Shown: positions 17,223 through 26,142, counted from the stretch's first letter. The stretch: 64,000 bases of DNA from Sporomusa sp. KB1 (GCF_007830295.1 NZ_VLKC01000002.1:5082675-5146674), one strand, 5' to 3'. A program made the numbers and translations. The notes: generated by a model not told the origin, from the sequence alone.

Positions 17223-19195
17223 TCCGGCTTATCATTCTTATCATTATAAGAAGCCCGGCAAGCCGGATAGCGTGAACAGCCCCAAAACTTGCCATGCTTA
17301 CCATTCCGGAGTTGGAGCACCCCTTTACGACAGCGAGGACAATGATACTCACCATTGAGTGGTATGTCGGCCCCCTTGGCCTTGGTGCATAGACTGGCCG
17401 TAAACCGGGCTTGCTGCATTAAAAAAGTGTCCAGGCTGGCATGGCCTTCGGCCATCTGGTGTAAAATATCCTCCCATAAAGCGGTAAAGTCAGGATAGGT
17501 AATTTCTTCCGGCAGTATATCGACAAGCAAATACGCCGGCTCAGTGGGTTTAAGATATTTTCTCTTGGTTTCTTCCTTCAAAAAGCCGCGGTCAATCAGT
17601 TCTTTAATAATGGTAGCACGGGTAGCCTCGGTGCCAATGCCGGCCACATCTTTGAGCTGCTTTTTCAAGTCAGGATTTTTTACATATTTATGTATTTCTT
17701 TCATAGCAGCTAGCAGCGTAGCCGCCGTAAACCGGCCTGGTGGTTTTGTCGATTTTTTCTCAGCCGAAGCCCGTATAAATAAAGGCTGATCGCCTTTCAT
17801 CATGGATGGCAGCATTGTACTGTCATCCTCTTTTTTTTCTTCGGTATCGGCGCTATAGATTTCTTTCCAGCCTAATTCCTTGATAATACGGCCATTGGCG
17901 ATGAAGGTTTCACCGGCATGTTCCAGTTCAGCCCGCGTCTGATCATAAACATGAACCGGATAAAATTGGGCAATATAGGTCTGAGCAATAAGAAAATAAA
18001 TATTTCTTTCTGTCTCATTCAAACTGGCAAAATTACATCGTTCCACAGTAGGTATGATGGCATGGTGAGCGGTGATTTTCTTATCATTCCAGGCACGGCT
18101 GCTAATATTGGTATCGGCTTTAGCCGCCCAGCCTGCCAGTTCGTTATTAGCAATTCGGCCTAAATTACCAATAATTGTGGCAGCATCTTCATGCTGAGCC
18201 TCAGGCAAAAATTCGCAGTCAGAACGCGGGTAGGTAGTGAGCTTGCGTTCATATAGCTTTTGGGCCGTATCTAATACCACCTGCGGATCATAACCAAACT
18301 TTTTACCAGCCATAACCTGCAGGGTTGAAAGTGCTAGCGGCAGACGCTGCTGCTCCTTTTTTTCAGTTGTTTCGCAGGAAATTACAGTCACTGGCTCCTT
18401 AGCCGACTGCAGCCATGCCAGCAAGTCCTTGGCAATGGTTTTATCTGCCAACCGGCCTTCCGTATCAAGACCTGGTTGTTCCTCTTGCGGTTTCCAATAG
18501 GCGGTAAAAACAGTGGTATCATGCTCAAAATCAGCTTTAACAGTAAAATACTCCACTTGTTTGAAGCCTTCTATTTCCCGCTCACGGCGGACAACAAGGG
18601 CCAGGGTTGGCGTCTTAACCCGGCCTACCGGCAAGGTTGTGCGGTGACCTGCCTGCTGGGCTGCTAACGTATATGCCCGGGATAGATTCATGCCAATCAG
18701 CCAGTCAGCACGGGATCTGGCTAAGGCTGACTGCTTCAAGTCATGAAACTCCTGGTTATCCCGCAGGCTGATAATGGCTTTTTTTATGCTATGCTCATCA
18801 AGTGCATTTAACAAAATCCGGCGCACCGGCTTTTGATTATTAACATAATCCAACACTTCATCAATCAGTAACTGTCCTTCACGGTCAGGGTCACCGGCGT
18901 GGACAATTTCTGTTGCCTGGTCGATCAAGCCTTTGACAATTTCAAATTGTTTTTTGCAGGAATCAGCCACCAACAGCTTCCAGTTTTGCGGGATTATCGG
19001 TAAATCCTCTACCCGCCATCTTTCATATTTGGGATCATATTCATCCGGTTCAGCCTGGCGGAGAATATGCCCATAACCCCAGGTAATTACGCCATCGCCG
19101 GTAGTAATATAACCATCCTTGCGGCTTACCGGTCCTGGCAAATATTTCGCAATTTCAGCTGCCATGCTGGGTTTTTCAGCAATATATAACTTCAC
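17183..19195 (-). CDS. topB: DNA topoisomerase III (type IA)
   Basis: The 670-residue enzyme relaxes or decatenates DNA by cutting one strand. The Toprim domain starts at residue 1 (MKLYIAEKPSMA) with the acidic motif HAGDPDREGQLL (99-110). The active tyrosine is in LTTYPRSDCEF (Tyr322). A C-terminal zinc ribbon, CPRCRKGVL then FWGCSRYPAC, ends about 20 residues before the stop. The PVGRVKTPTLALV segment is typical of TopB. The gene ends inside the 127-bp repeat, where its last codons differ from the copy left of the island. Its start overlaps the rhodanese gene by four bases (ATGA), so the two form one unit. Confidence 0.93.
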   Translation of the reverse strand: MKLYIAEKPSMAAEIAKYLPGPVSRKDGYITTGDGVITWGYGHILRQAEPDEYDPKYERWRVEDLPIIPQNWKLLVADSCKKQFEIVKGLIDQATEIVHAGDPDREGQLLIDEVLDYVNNQKPVRRILLNALDEHSIKKAIISLRDNQEFHDLKQSALARSRADWLIGMNLSRAYTLAAQQAGHRTTLPVGRVKTPTLALVVRREREIEGFKQVEYFTVKADFEHDTTVFTAYWKPQEEQPGLDTEGRLADKTIAKDLLAWLQSAKEPVTVISCETTEKKEQQRLPLALSTLQVMAGKKFGYDPQVVLDTAQKLYERKLTTYPRSDCEFLPEAQHEDAATIIGNLGRIANNELAGWAAKADTNISSRAWNDKKITAHHAIIPTVERCNFASLNETERNIYFLIAQTYIAQFYPVHVYDQTRAELEHAGETFIANGRIIKELGWKEIYSADTEEKKEDDSTMLPSMMKGDQPLFIRASAEKKSTKPPGRFTAATLLAAMKEIHKYVKNPDLKKQLKDVAGIGTEATRATIIKELIDRGFLKEETKRKYLKPTEPAYLLVDILPEEITYPDFTALWEDILHQMAEGHASLDTFLMQQARFTASLCTKAKGADIPLNGEYHCPRCRKGVLQLRNGKHGKFWGCSRYPACRASYNDKNDKPDMPVPPAKKQGQG

Positions 19196-19575
19196 TTAAC
19201 CACCGGTCCACGCCAGGCGAGCATGCCGCCTTCGATGTTTACCACCTGCTCAAAACCCTTGCTGCGCAACAGGTTTGTTCCCTGAGCACTTCTTCTGCCA
19301 CTGCGGCAAATAAGCAGCACCGTCTGGTCTTTGGGTATTTCATCTAACCGGGTTTCCAATTGATTGAGCGGGATAAGCACTGCATCAGGAATATGGCCTT
19401 CCTGATATTCCTTTAGGGTACGCACGTCAATAATGGCAGTTTTTTGGGCCTGCCACAAAGAAAGCGCTTCCTCGGTAGTCATACTAATTCCTCCTTGACT
19501 GGCAACAACCTGGTTGCAGCCAGCGCTGATAGCCATTACTACTACCAGCATACCTATCATCATTATTTTATTCAT
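19192..19575 (-). CDS. Rhodanese-domain lipoprotein
   Basis: The 127-residue product has a lipoprotein signal (MNKIMMIGMLVVVMAISAGC, lipobox cysteine at 20) and then a single rhodanese domain: TAIIDVRTLKEYQEGHIPDA and the active-site loop LLICRSGRRS with the catalytic Cys. It should sit on the outer face of the cytoplasmic membrane or in the periplasm and handle sulfane sulfur or bind a redox partner; the partner is unknown. It is the first gene of a pair with topB. Confidence 0.85.
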   Translation of the reverse strand: MNKIMMIGMLVVVMAISAGCNQVVASQGGISMTTEEALSLWQAQKTAIIDVRTLKEYQEGHIPDAVLIPLNQLETRLDEIPKDQTVLLICRSGRRSAQGTNLLRSKGFEQVVNIEGGMLAWRGPVVK

Positions 19576-19676
19576 TTTTCACTATTTCTCCTTGTGACAT
19601 TTTAACATAACTCTTGGCAACTGTGACAAGTGCAAGAGGAATAGTAAGGAAAATGTAGAATATTTTACATGCAAGA

Positions 19677-20855
19677 TTATTTCTTTACCTTAAGCCTTGG
19701 CTTAGTTCCTGCTTTTTTATCAAATAGCTTACCATGGGCTAATTGCTTTGGCAGCATTGCTATCTTTAGCTGTTTTTCATAGTGGGTAATTAAAGCAGCT
19801 TCCTGTGGTGATACTATGGAAATCGCTGTCCCGCTTTTCCCCGCCCGCCCGGTACGTCCGGTTCGATGTAAATAGATGGCCGGATCTTCCGGCAAGTCTA
19901 AATTAATTACAAAATCTACTCCGGGGATATCAAGCCCACGGGCTGCCAAATCAGAGGCGATCAGCAATTGAAGTTTGCCACTCCGAAACCCATCCAGGGC
20001 TTTTTTCCGGTCTTCTTTAAGAAAACGCCCATGGATACCGGCTGCAGTTAAGCCATTATAGTTGAGCTTGTCCACCGTTAATTCAACATCATCACTACGA
20101 TTAATAAAGACCAGCGCTCTGTCAATGGGCATGGCTCGTACTATTTTTCGCAGCAATTCAAACTTATCCCGCCGCTCAGCTACAAAATAAATATGCTTAA
20201 TATCCGGCTTATTACCGGCTTTTTCTTGCGCCGCCACTATTTCAACAGGGTTATTCATAAGCTCTTGCACCCGCACAAGCGTCACCTGCGGTACTGTTGC
20301 AGAAAAGGCCAAAAGTTGTCTGTCCTTTTGCGTAGTCTTAATGACAGCTTTAACACTGTCCATATTATTATCATCAAGCAATCTGTCAACCTCATCAAGA
20401 ACAATGGTCTTAACAGTCTGGGTGTTTATCTTTTTTTTCTGCACCAATTCGAGGATGCGCCCGCTTGAACCGGTAATGATATGCGGTTTTTCCTTTAATT
20501 TATCAATTTGCCGCATAATATTGACATCACCAATGATGGGGGCAGCCGTCACCGGCAAGCCGGTATTAGTTGCCAACAATTCAATCTGACGCTGGATCTG
20601 GATGGCCAATTCATGAGTTGGTGCCAAAATAAAAGCTTGTGTCTCGCGTTTGGCAGTGTCAATTTTTTGGAAAAGCGGTAAAAGATAGGCCAGTGTTTTT
20701 CCTGTACCGGTAGGCGATTGGCCGATACTATCTTTGCCAGCCAATGCTGGTGGTATAACTTCAAGCTGTATCGTTGTAGGCTCAGTGATACCCGCTTTGG
20801 TAAGCCCCTGGGCCAGCGGTGCTATCAGCCCTAATTGTTCAAAGTCTTTTTTCAT
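19677..20855 (-). CDS. DEAD-box-like RNA helicase with divergent motifs
   Basis: The 392-residue protein has the two RecA domains of an RNA helicase but several changed motifs. Motif I is SPTGTGKT (47-54); Ia is PTHELA instead of PTRELA; Ib is GSSGRI instead of TPGRL; motif II is DEVD (154-157) instead of DEAD. Motif III SAT, the LAARGLDIP segment and HRTGRTGR are normal, and the C-terminal tail is short and basic. The ATP-binding residues are kept, so it is probably an active ATPase with altered RNA contacts. It is not close to the helicase at 3237. It stands alone on its strand. Confidence 0.87.
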   Translation of the reverse strand: MKKDFEQLGLIAPLAQGLTKAGITEPTTIQLEVIPPALAGKDSIGQSPTGTGKTLAYLLPLFQKIDTAKRETQAFILAPTHELAIQIQRQIELLATNTGLPVTAAPIIGDVNIMRQIDKLKEKPHIITGSSGRILELVQKKKINTQTVKTIVLDEVDRLLDDNNMDSVKAVIKTTQKDRQLLAFSATVPQVTLVRVQELMNNPVEIVAAQEKAGNKPDIKHIYFVAERRDKFELLRKIVRAMPIDRALVFINRSDDVELTVDKLNYNGLTAAGIHGRFLKEDRKKALDGFRSGKLQLLIASDLAARGLDIPGVDFVINLDLPEDPAIYLHRTGRTGRAGKSGTAISIVSPQEAALITHYEKQLKIAMLPKQLAHGKLFDKKAGTKPRLKVKK

Positions 20856-20983
20856 ATACTATTTATTCAACCTCCGCTAGTCTAAATCTGCTGGTTATTA
20901 TCATGCCCTAATTCAACAGCAACTACTGTAATCCCTTTTCTAGCAATAACAACCATTCAACAATCTTAAGGAGATGAGCACGT

Positions 20984-21298
20984 ATGAGTGACAACATTGT
21001 AGAATTTTACCAATCGCTAGGCTTTGAAGAAACCGAAGTGGAAGATGGACAAACGGTACTGGGTATTGAGCTTACGCCAGAGGGGGCTTACGCCTTACTC
21101 ACTGATGCGGAGGGCCTCATGCCGCAAACTCCCAACCAGGAAATCATCTTTGCCTACTACACGCCAGAAGATTCCTATCTCTGGAGCGCAAGCTTCAAAA
21201 ATTCCACTGTATTTAAAAACCTTTGGACAGCGGCAGCAACCATTGAGGACAAACTGGCGGCTATCACCACCCATCGGGAGGCAAATCAAAGGTTTTAG
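20984..21298 (+). CDS. Small acidic hypothetical protein (104 aa)
   Basis: A strong ribosome site AAGGAGATGAG precedes the ATG. The product is acidic (EFYQSLGFEETEVEDGQTVL) and has no signal peptide, membrane segment or cysteine. The opening FYQSLGFE resembles the start of glyoxalase-fold proteins, and the strand YALLTDAEG would fit that fold, but it is too weak to name a family. It is monocistronic and is followed by a long inverted repeat. Confidence 0.65.
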   Translation: MSDNIVEFYQSLGFEETEVEDGQTVLGIELTPEGAYALLTDAEGLMPQTPNQEIIFAYYTPEDSYLWSASFKNSTVFKNLWTAAATIEDKLAAITTHREANQRF

Positions 21299-21310
21299 TA
21301 AAATAGCCCC

Positions 21311-21405
21311 AAAAGGCGAGATTGCTTACACTATTGTTCACAATAACCAACAGGTACTTCCTGTTCCCAATCATTGCGAGCGACAGTACGGCAATCTCGC
21401 CTTTT
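21311..21405. repeat. 95-bp element with 15-bp perfect inverted ends
   Basis: The left end AAAAGGCGAGATTGC (21311-21325) is the exact reverse complement of the right end at 21391-21405. Inside is a smaller stem (AACAGG and CCTGTT). The right half contains CATTGCGAGCGAC...GGCAATCTCGC, which resembles the short palindromic repeats scattered in many bacterial genomes. The poly-T after the right end means it could also end transcription of the gene at 20984. Confidence 0.6.
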
Positions 21406-21561
21406 ATTTTAAGCTAAGAAAATATATGGTTTTGAGAGTTATGGAGGCCTTATAAAACAAGGGGGTGTCAAGTATAAAACCCGGCACAGGCGACCCCGTG
21501 CCCCGTGCTTCGTGCCCCCCGTAACCCCCCGGCCTTTGCCGGAAAAAGCGTTCCGCAGGAG

Positions 21562-21645
21562 AAAAGCCGGGCGGTATTCCGTTAAAAAATCCGTACTGTT
21601 TGAGCGTAGCGAGTTTACGGATTTTAGGAATATCGCCCGGCTTTT
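21562..21645. repeat. Large imperfect palindrome (84 bp)
   Basis: The arms 21562-21595 and 21616-21645 pair almost throughout (AAAAGCCGGGC and GCCCGGCTTTT at the outer ends, ATCCGTA and TACGGAT next to the loop); the loop holds TTTGAGCGTAGCGAG. A 116-codon frame on the minus strand (21404-21754) crosses it; its low-complexity product suggests that it is a by-product of the repeat. I take the whole GC-rich stretch of about 21470-21720 for a mobile or repetitive intergenic element. Confidence 0.6.
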
Positions 21646-21786
21646 CAGCTTTTGGAGGCTTGGGGCCTAGACCTTTTGTTACTTTTGGGGCAATGCCAAA
21701 AGTAAAACCCCTCTCCTTGTATTCCATTGACTCAACGTAAGACAAAGGACGCATAGCGTTTTTCTTATTCTACGTTATCTTACCTG

Positions 21787-23145
21787 CTAATTAGTCAAAC
21801 TGCGAACAGGAGCCGGGATTCTCCCGCCCCGGGCAATAAAATCATCTGATTTAAATTTGCTCACAGGTATAATCGGGCTATAGCCCAACAGTCCGCCGAA
21901 TTCAACATTATCTCCCACTTTTTTGCCTGGTACAGGAATAACCCGCACAGCCGTTGTCTTGTTATTAATCATGCCAATGGCCGCTTCGTCGGCAATAATC
22001 GCCGATATGGTAGCTGCCGAAGTATCTCCCGGAATAGCAATCATATCAAGACCAACCGAGCATACACAGGTCATCGCCTCTAATTTTTCCAAAGTCAAGC
22101 TGCCACGTTCAATAGCGGCAATCATACCCGCATCTTCGCTGACGGGGATAAAGGCTCCGCTAAGACCACCTACATGGGAGGAAGCCATCAAACCACCTTT
22201 TTTAACAGCATCATTTAAAAGCGCCAGGGCGGCGGTTGTACCTGGTGCTCCACAGCTTTCCAGGCCCATTTCTTCCAGAATATGCGCTACACTGTCACCA
22301 ACTGCCGGTGTCGGTGCCAGCGATAAGTCGATAATTCCAAACGGATAACCAAGCCGGCGTGAGGCTTCCTGAGCCACTAATTGGCCAACACGGGTAATTT
22401 TAAAGGCCGTGCGTTTTATTGTTTCAGCCACAGCACTAAAATCCTTACCGCGTACATCTTCCAGTGCCCGTTTAACAACACCAGGACCGCTTACACCTAC
22501 ATGAATAGTAACCTCAGGCTCACCAACCCCGTGGAACGCGCCGGCCATAAAGGGGTTGTCCTCAGGCACATTAGCAAACACTACCAGCTTAGCACAACCT
22601 AGTGCGTCCCGGTCTTTGGTCCGTTCGGCGGTAAGCTTGATAATCTCGCCCATTTCCCGGACACAGTCCATATTAATACCCGCTTTGGTTGAGCCCAGAT
22701 TGACTGACGAGCATACTCGTTCAGTCACTGCCAATGCCTCCGGAATGGAGCGAATCAGTATGCGGTCCCCGTTGGTATAGCCTTTTTGCACAAGCGCCGT
22801 GAAGCCGCCAATAAAGTTTACCCCGACTTCCTTGGCAGCAGCATCCAATGCCTGTGCCACTGCAACATAGCTATCTGTATGGCAGCTTTCGGCAGCAATA
22901 GCAATCGGCGTTACCGAAATACGTTTATTAATAATAGGTATGCCATATTCAGCTTCGATATCTTCCCCTGTCTTAACCAATTTTTCAGCAGTACGGGTAA
23001 TCTTATCATAGATATTCTGACAAAATACCTTAGTATCCGGGTGCCCGCAGTCTCGCAGGCTGATTCCCATCGTGATTGTCCGAATATCGAGCTTATTTTC
23101 TTCAATCATGCGGTTAGTTTCATTGACGTCCTTCATTGTGAACAT
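21787..23145 (-). CDS. UPF0210 family protein (PFL-like, DUF711)
   Basis: The 452-residue protein matches the UPF0210 family in full length: an N-terminal region with DIRTITMGISLRDCGHP, the middle segment VGVNFIGGFTALVQKGYT, then GDSVAHILEEMGLESCGAPG and DTSAATISAIIADEAAIGMI. The family is related in fold to glycyl-radical enzymes such as pyruvate formate-lyase, but no reaction has been established and I see no glycyl-radical motif. The ATG at 23145 follows GGAGGAAG. It lies 30 bp behind the ACT-domain gene; this pair is conserved in many Firmicutes and archaea, so the ACT protein probably regulates or assists it. Confidence 0.9.
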   Translation of the reverse strand: MFTMKDVNETNRMIEENKLDIRTITMGISLRDCGHPDTKVFCQNIYDKITRTAEKLVKTGEDIEAEYGIPIINKRISVTPIAIAAESCHTDSYVAVAQALDAAAKEVGVNFIGGFTALVQKGYTNGDRILIRSIPEALAVTERVCSSVNLGSTKAGINMDCVREMGEIIKLTAERTKDRDALGCAKLVVFANVPEDNPFMAGAFHGVGEPEVTIHVGVSGPGVVKRALEDVRGKDFSAVAETIKRTAFKITRVGQLVAQEASRRLGYPFGIIDLSLAPTPAVGDSVAHILEEMGLESCGAPGTTAALALLNDAVKKGGLMASSHVGGLSGAFIPVSEDAGMIAAIERGSLTLEKLEAMTCVCSVGLDMIAIPGDTSAATISAIIADEAAIGMINNKTTAVRVIPVPGKKVGDNVEFGGLLGYSPIIPVSKFKSDDFIARGGRIPAPVRSLTN

Positions 23146-23175
23146 GTGTATCTTCCTCCAAGCTTAAGACAGTTA

Positions 23176-23445
23176 TTATACGCGGTGCATTACATTGAAT
23201 ATATCCTCATGCTGCACTTTAATATCAAGACCCATAGCAGTACCTTTTTCGCCTAGCAGTTGTCCTAAATCTTTCAGACTGATAATAGCTTGCGACATAT
23301 TAACCAACATGACCATGTTAAAGAAGCCTTCCAGGATATTCTGGTTGATATTAAGAATGTTAATATTGTTTTCCGCCAAAATATTACTGATCATGGCAAT
23401 AATGCCGACCCTATCTTGTCCGACAATTGTAATGACAGTTTTCAT
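23176..23445 (-). CDS. ACT-domain protein (UPF0237)
   Basis: The 89-residue protein is a single ACT domain: MKTVITIVGQDRVGIIAMIS followed by NINILNINQNILEGFFNM. The loop GQDRVGI is the usual ligand site of ACT domains. There is no catalytic part, so it acts as a sensor, probably for an amino acid. GGAGTG before the ATG at 23445 decides the start. It heads the two-gene unit with UPF0210. Confidence 0.92.
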   Translation of the reverse strand: MKTVITIVGQDRVGIIAMISNILAENNINILNINQNILEGFFNMVMLVNMSQAIISLKDLGQLLGEKGTAMGLDIKVQHEDIFNVMHRV

Positions 23446-23533
23446 AGTATCACACTCCAAAATTTTGTATTATCTGCTTAATGGTATGATAATATTATAC
23501 TCATTTTCGTAAAAAAGCCAAGCGTATGTACAG

Positions 23534-23562
23534 AAAAAACACCTGTCGCCCATAACAGGTGT
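23534..23562 (-). terminator. Terminator of the thioredoxin-reductase-like gene
   Basis: Read on the minus strand: stem ACACCTGT/ACAGGTGT, then a run of T, 29 bases after the stop codon at 23591. Confidence 0.8.
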
Positions 23563-23590
23563 CAATTTGTTCGTACTTTCACTTATAAAA

Positions 23591-24514
23591 CTAGCATTTA
23601 GACCCGCGTTTATGCAGCAAATATTCATATGCTACCATAGCCGCCTTCGCACCATCGCCGGCTGCAATTACAATCTGCTTGTAAGGACCATTAGTTACAT
23701 CACCAGCAGCAAATAAGCCTGGAATATTGGTCCGGGCACGACAGTCAGTAACCACTTCCCGGTAGTTGTTAAAATCAAGTATTCCCTGACAGTATTCCGT
23801 GTTAGGCAATAAACCAATTTCGACAAAGATCCCCTGTACCATAAGCTCAGTTTGTTCTTTGGTTTCATTGTTGGTAATAATCAGAGTTTCTACCGCCTGC
23901 GCTCCCTTGACCTCGGTTGTCGTATAACCACTGAATTCAATAACTGGCTGCGCAAGTTCTTTGAGCTTTTCAATAACAATAGGCTCGGCAGTATAACCAT
24001 GTAAGGCTATGAGGTAAACCTTGGCAGCCACACCACTGACTTCGATTGCAGCTTGCAAAGCCGAATTTCCGCCACCAATAACGGCTACATTTTTCTCGGC
24101 AAACAGTGGTCCATCACAGGTAGCACAATAACTGACTCCCCTTCCGGTAAACTCTGCTTCTCCTGGTATCTCCAGGCGGCGTGGACGTTTGCCTGAAGCA
24201 ATAATAACGGCTTGAGCCTGATACTCGCCCTTATCACTTATTACGCTAAAGGTTCCATCCGTATTTTGGGATAAATCAGTAACCTCCTCATATTTTATTT
24301 CAATAGGGAACTTTCTTACTTGCTCATCAAATTTATCCATAAGCTCAGGCCCGGTAATAAATTGATAACCCATATAATTTTCAATGTCCATCGTCCACAT
24401 CGGCTGACCACCAAACTCTTTAGTCAGCATAAGCACCTTCAGTCTTTTGCGCGCCGTGTACACGGCAGCTGTCATACCGGCGGGACCTCCGCCAATAATG
24501 ATCAACTCATACAA
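23591..24514 (-). CDS. trxB: Thioredoxin-reductase-like flavoprotein
   Basis: The 307-residue protein has an N-terminal FAD-binding site (LIIIGGGPAGMTAAVYTARK), the redox-active YCATCDGPLF (CxxC), a second nucleotide site VAVIGGGNSALQAA for NAD(P)H and the C-terminal FAD motif LFAAGDVTN. This is the layout of thioredoxin reductase and of the AhpF core. Which disulfide partner it reduces is not clear; no thioredoxin gene is adjacent. I chose the TTG at 24514, which has GAGGG seven bases upstream; a GTG three codons earlier (24523) is the alternative. It lies 55 bp behind the Hrb-like gene, and the two may be co-transcribed in response to oxidative stress. Confidence 0.88.
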   Translation of the reverse strand: MYELIIIGGGPAGMTAAVYTARKRLKVLMLTKEFGGQPMWTMDIENYMGYQFITGPELMDKFDEQVRKFPIEIKYEEVTDLSQNTDGTFSVISDKGEYQAQAVIIASGKRPRRLEIPGEAEFTGRGVSYCATCDGPLFAEKNVAVIGGGNSALQAAIEVSGVAAKVYLIALHGYTAEPIVIEKLKELAQPVIEFSGYTTTEVKGAQAVETLIITNNETKEQTELMVQGIFVEIGLLPNTEYCQGILDFNNYREVVTDCRARTNIPGLFAAGDVTNGPYKQIVIAAGDGAKAAMVAYEYLLHKRGSKC

Positions 24515-24569
24515 AGCTATCACCCTCGCACTAGTATTTAGCTGTATATAACGCATAAATGAATAGTCA

Positions 24570-25325
24570 TTATTTATTGTTTCTATAAAAACTATATGTT
24601 AGTGCTTCCTGATTTGCTACCATTCTTCCGGCAGTAACATCGGCAACAAATAATGTATGAGTACCCACATCCACCATTTTTTCCGGCAATATGCTTGCTT
24701 CAACATACGCAAGACAATTTTTCAGAATAGGACAGCCATTTTTTCCGGAAATATATTCCACACCCGCAAATTTATCTGTAGTACGGCCAGACTGGTAGCC
24801 AAACCGGCGGACGGCTTCCGATTGACTGGTAGTTAGCATCGACACTGCAAATACACCGCTTTCCATAAGGTACTCATGGGTAAGATTATTTTTATTAAGA
24901 CATACCGACACCCGCAAAGGGTTACTCGTTAATTGAAACAGAGTATTACAGCATTGCCCGTTAAACTTATTAGCTTTAACAGAAGTAACAATATACAGCC
25001 CGTAGCTTATTTTATCTACAGCCGAATTAGCCGTATCAAGGCCTGCCGCAAGCACCGCCTCTGTGGTTAGTTCCAAGACCTCATCAAGCAGCAAAACAAA
25101 TAGTTCAGAACCAACGCCGCAGACGGGACACTTATCAGGCGGCGTATCGCCGGTATGAACATAATCGCATACTGTACATTTCCAGCGCTTACCTGCCTGC
25201 TTTGGCGCAGGCGTCTCTATAACGACAGTGAATTCCTCCGGACCAACACCACAAATCGGGCATTTTTCTGGCAGCTCTGCTCCTTCATGTATGTATCCAC
25301 ATACACTACAACGCCATTTATTCAT
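24570..25325 (-). CDS. Double-rubredoxin / flavin reductase fusion (Hrb-like)
   Basis: The 251-residue protein starts with two rubredoxin-like iron sites in tandem: CSVCGYIH with CPICGVGPEEF (residues 5-35), then CTVCDYVH with CPVCGVGSELF (about 48-75). The rest is a flavin reductase-like split barrel (GLYIVTSVKANKFNGQC, FAVSMLTTSQSEAVRRFGY). The layout resembles high-molecular-weight rubredoxin (Hrb) of acetogens, which passes electrons from NAD(P)H to flavodiiron oxygen or NO reductases, except that Hrb usually has one rubredoxin domain. The ATG at 25325 follows AGGTGG. Confidence 0.87.
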   Translation of the reverse strand: MNKWRCSVCGYIHEGAELPEKCPICGVGPEEFTVVIETPAPKQAGKRWKCTVCDYVHTGDTPPDKCPVCGVGSELFVLLLDEVLELTTEAVLAAGLDTANSAVDKISYGLYIVTSVKANKFNGQCCNTLFQLTSNPLRVSVCLNKNNLTHEYLMESGVFAVSMLTTSQSEAVRRFGYQSGRTTDKFAGVEYISGKNGCPILKNCLAYVEASILPEKMVDVGTHTLFVADVTAGRMVANQEALTYSFYRNNK

Positions 25326-25486
25326 AAGCTTTTCCACCTTTGTCAAAAAATAATTATTCTTTGCTTCTTATTTTCATTCCAACTTGCGTATTTGTCAATA
25401 ATTTGTTACTATTTTTTATAAATACAATGCATTTACTGTAAATAGTTAGTTTTTAAACAATTTTGAGAAAAGAGAGGGGAAAAAAG

Positions 25487-25696
25487 ATGATAACGCCTGA
25501 GCTAATTGCCAGAATAAATGCTTTGGCAAAAAAGAGTCGTGAAATAGGTCTTACTGACAATGAACGCTCTGAACAAGCCGAGCTTCGCCGCCGTTATCTT
25601 GACAATATACGAACACAGGTTAAAGCACAGCTTGACTGTATAGAAATTGTCGATCATGAGGAAAACTGCAATTGCGGCTGTCATAATCAGCACTAA
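25487..25696 (+). CDS. DUF896 family protein (UPF0291)
   Basis: The 69-residue protein shows the two-helix DUF896 pattern: ELIARINALAKKSREIGLTD and ERSEQAELRRRYLDNIRTQV, as in B. subtilis YnzC. An unusual cysteine-rich tail, ENCNCGCHNQH, could bind a metal. The strong site AGAGGGG lies before the ATG at 25487; an in-frame ATG 8 codons upstream overlaps this site. Function is unknown. Confidence 0.85.
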   Translation: MITPELIARINALAKKSREIGLTDNERSEQAELRRRYLDNIRTQVKAQLDCIEIVDHEENCNCGCHNQH

Positions 25697-25735
25697 TAGA
25701 TAACGCCGGAGCCATGGCTCCGGCGTTATCTATTA
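25694..25735. terminator. Bidirectional terminator, perfect 42-bp palindrome
   Basis: The palindrome is exact over 21 + 21 bases, centred between 25714 and 25715, with the core GCCGGAGCCATGGCTCCGGC. It starts in the DUF896 stop codon and lies between two convergent genes. Confidence 0.75.
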
Positions 25736-25755
25736 TAGTCCAGCAAGTGAATAAA

Positions 25756-26142
25756 TTATTTATTATCTTGAAAGGTTTCACAGTCAGTATCTGCTGTTTT
25801 GGAAGCATTAGGACCTGCTACATGAATGCTTTCGGCGTTGCAATAATTGCCATTATCCCAAAATTTGCAGTTATTAACAAAACATTCTACCGCTGGAGTG
25901 ATTTGTGTACCTTCCAAAAAGGCGGCTGACATAGTACCGCCAATATTGGCGTTGTGGAAAGCACCAACCATATCCCCCATTGTCTTACGGTGATGAAAAG
26001 CCTTGCACAAGGTATCCTGTGGCTTGCCTGAAGTCCCTTTGAGCTCATCATTATAGACACTAATTTTTGCGGCCATACACTGCTCGCCGGGCATATAGTG
26101 GGTACATTGATCAACACTGCATTTAACCGTTGGATTCGACAT
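25756..26142 (-). CDS. Protein with two DUF1540 domains
   Basis: The 128-residue protein has two cysteine-rich repeats: CSVDQCTHYMPGEQCMA...C near the N-terminus and CFVNNCKFWDNGNYCNAESI...C near the C-terminus (CX4CXnCX~20C). Each should bind one metal ion. The linker is Gly/Met-rich. DUF1540 proteins are common in anaerobic and spore-forming Firmicutes; their role is unknown. The start at 26142 follows AGAGGTGA. Confidence 0.85.
   Translation of the reverse strand: MSNPTVKCSVDQCTHYMPGEQCMAAKISVYNDELKGTSGKPQDTLCKAFHHRKTMGDMVGAFHNANIGGTMSAAFLEGTQITPAVECFVNNCKFWDNGNYCNAESIHVAGPNASKTADTDCETFQDNK

Noticed and set aside
21404..21754. 116-codon frame across the palindrome
   Set aside because: Its sequence follows the inverted repeat arms and has no ribosome site, so it is more likely part of a repeat than a gene.
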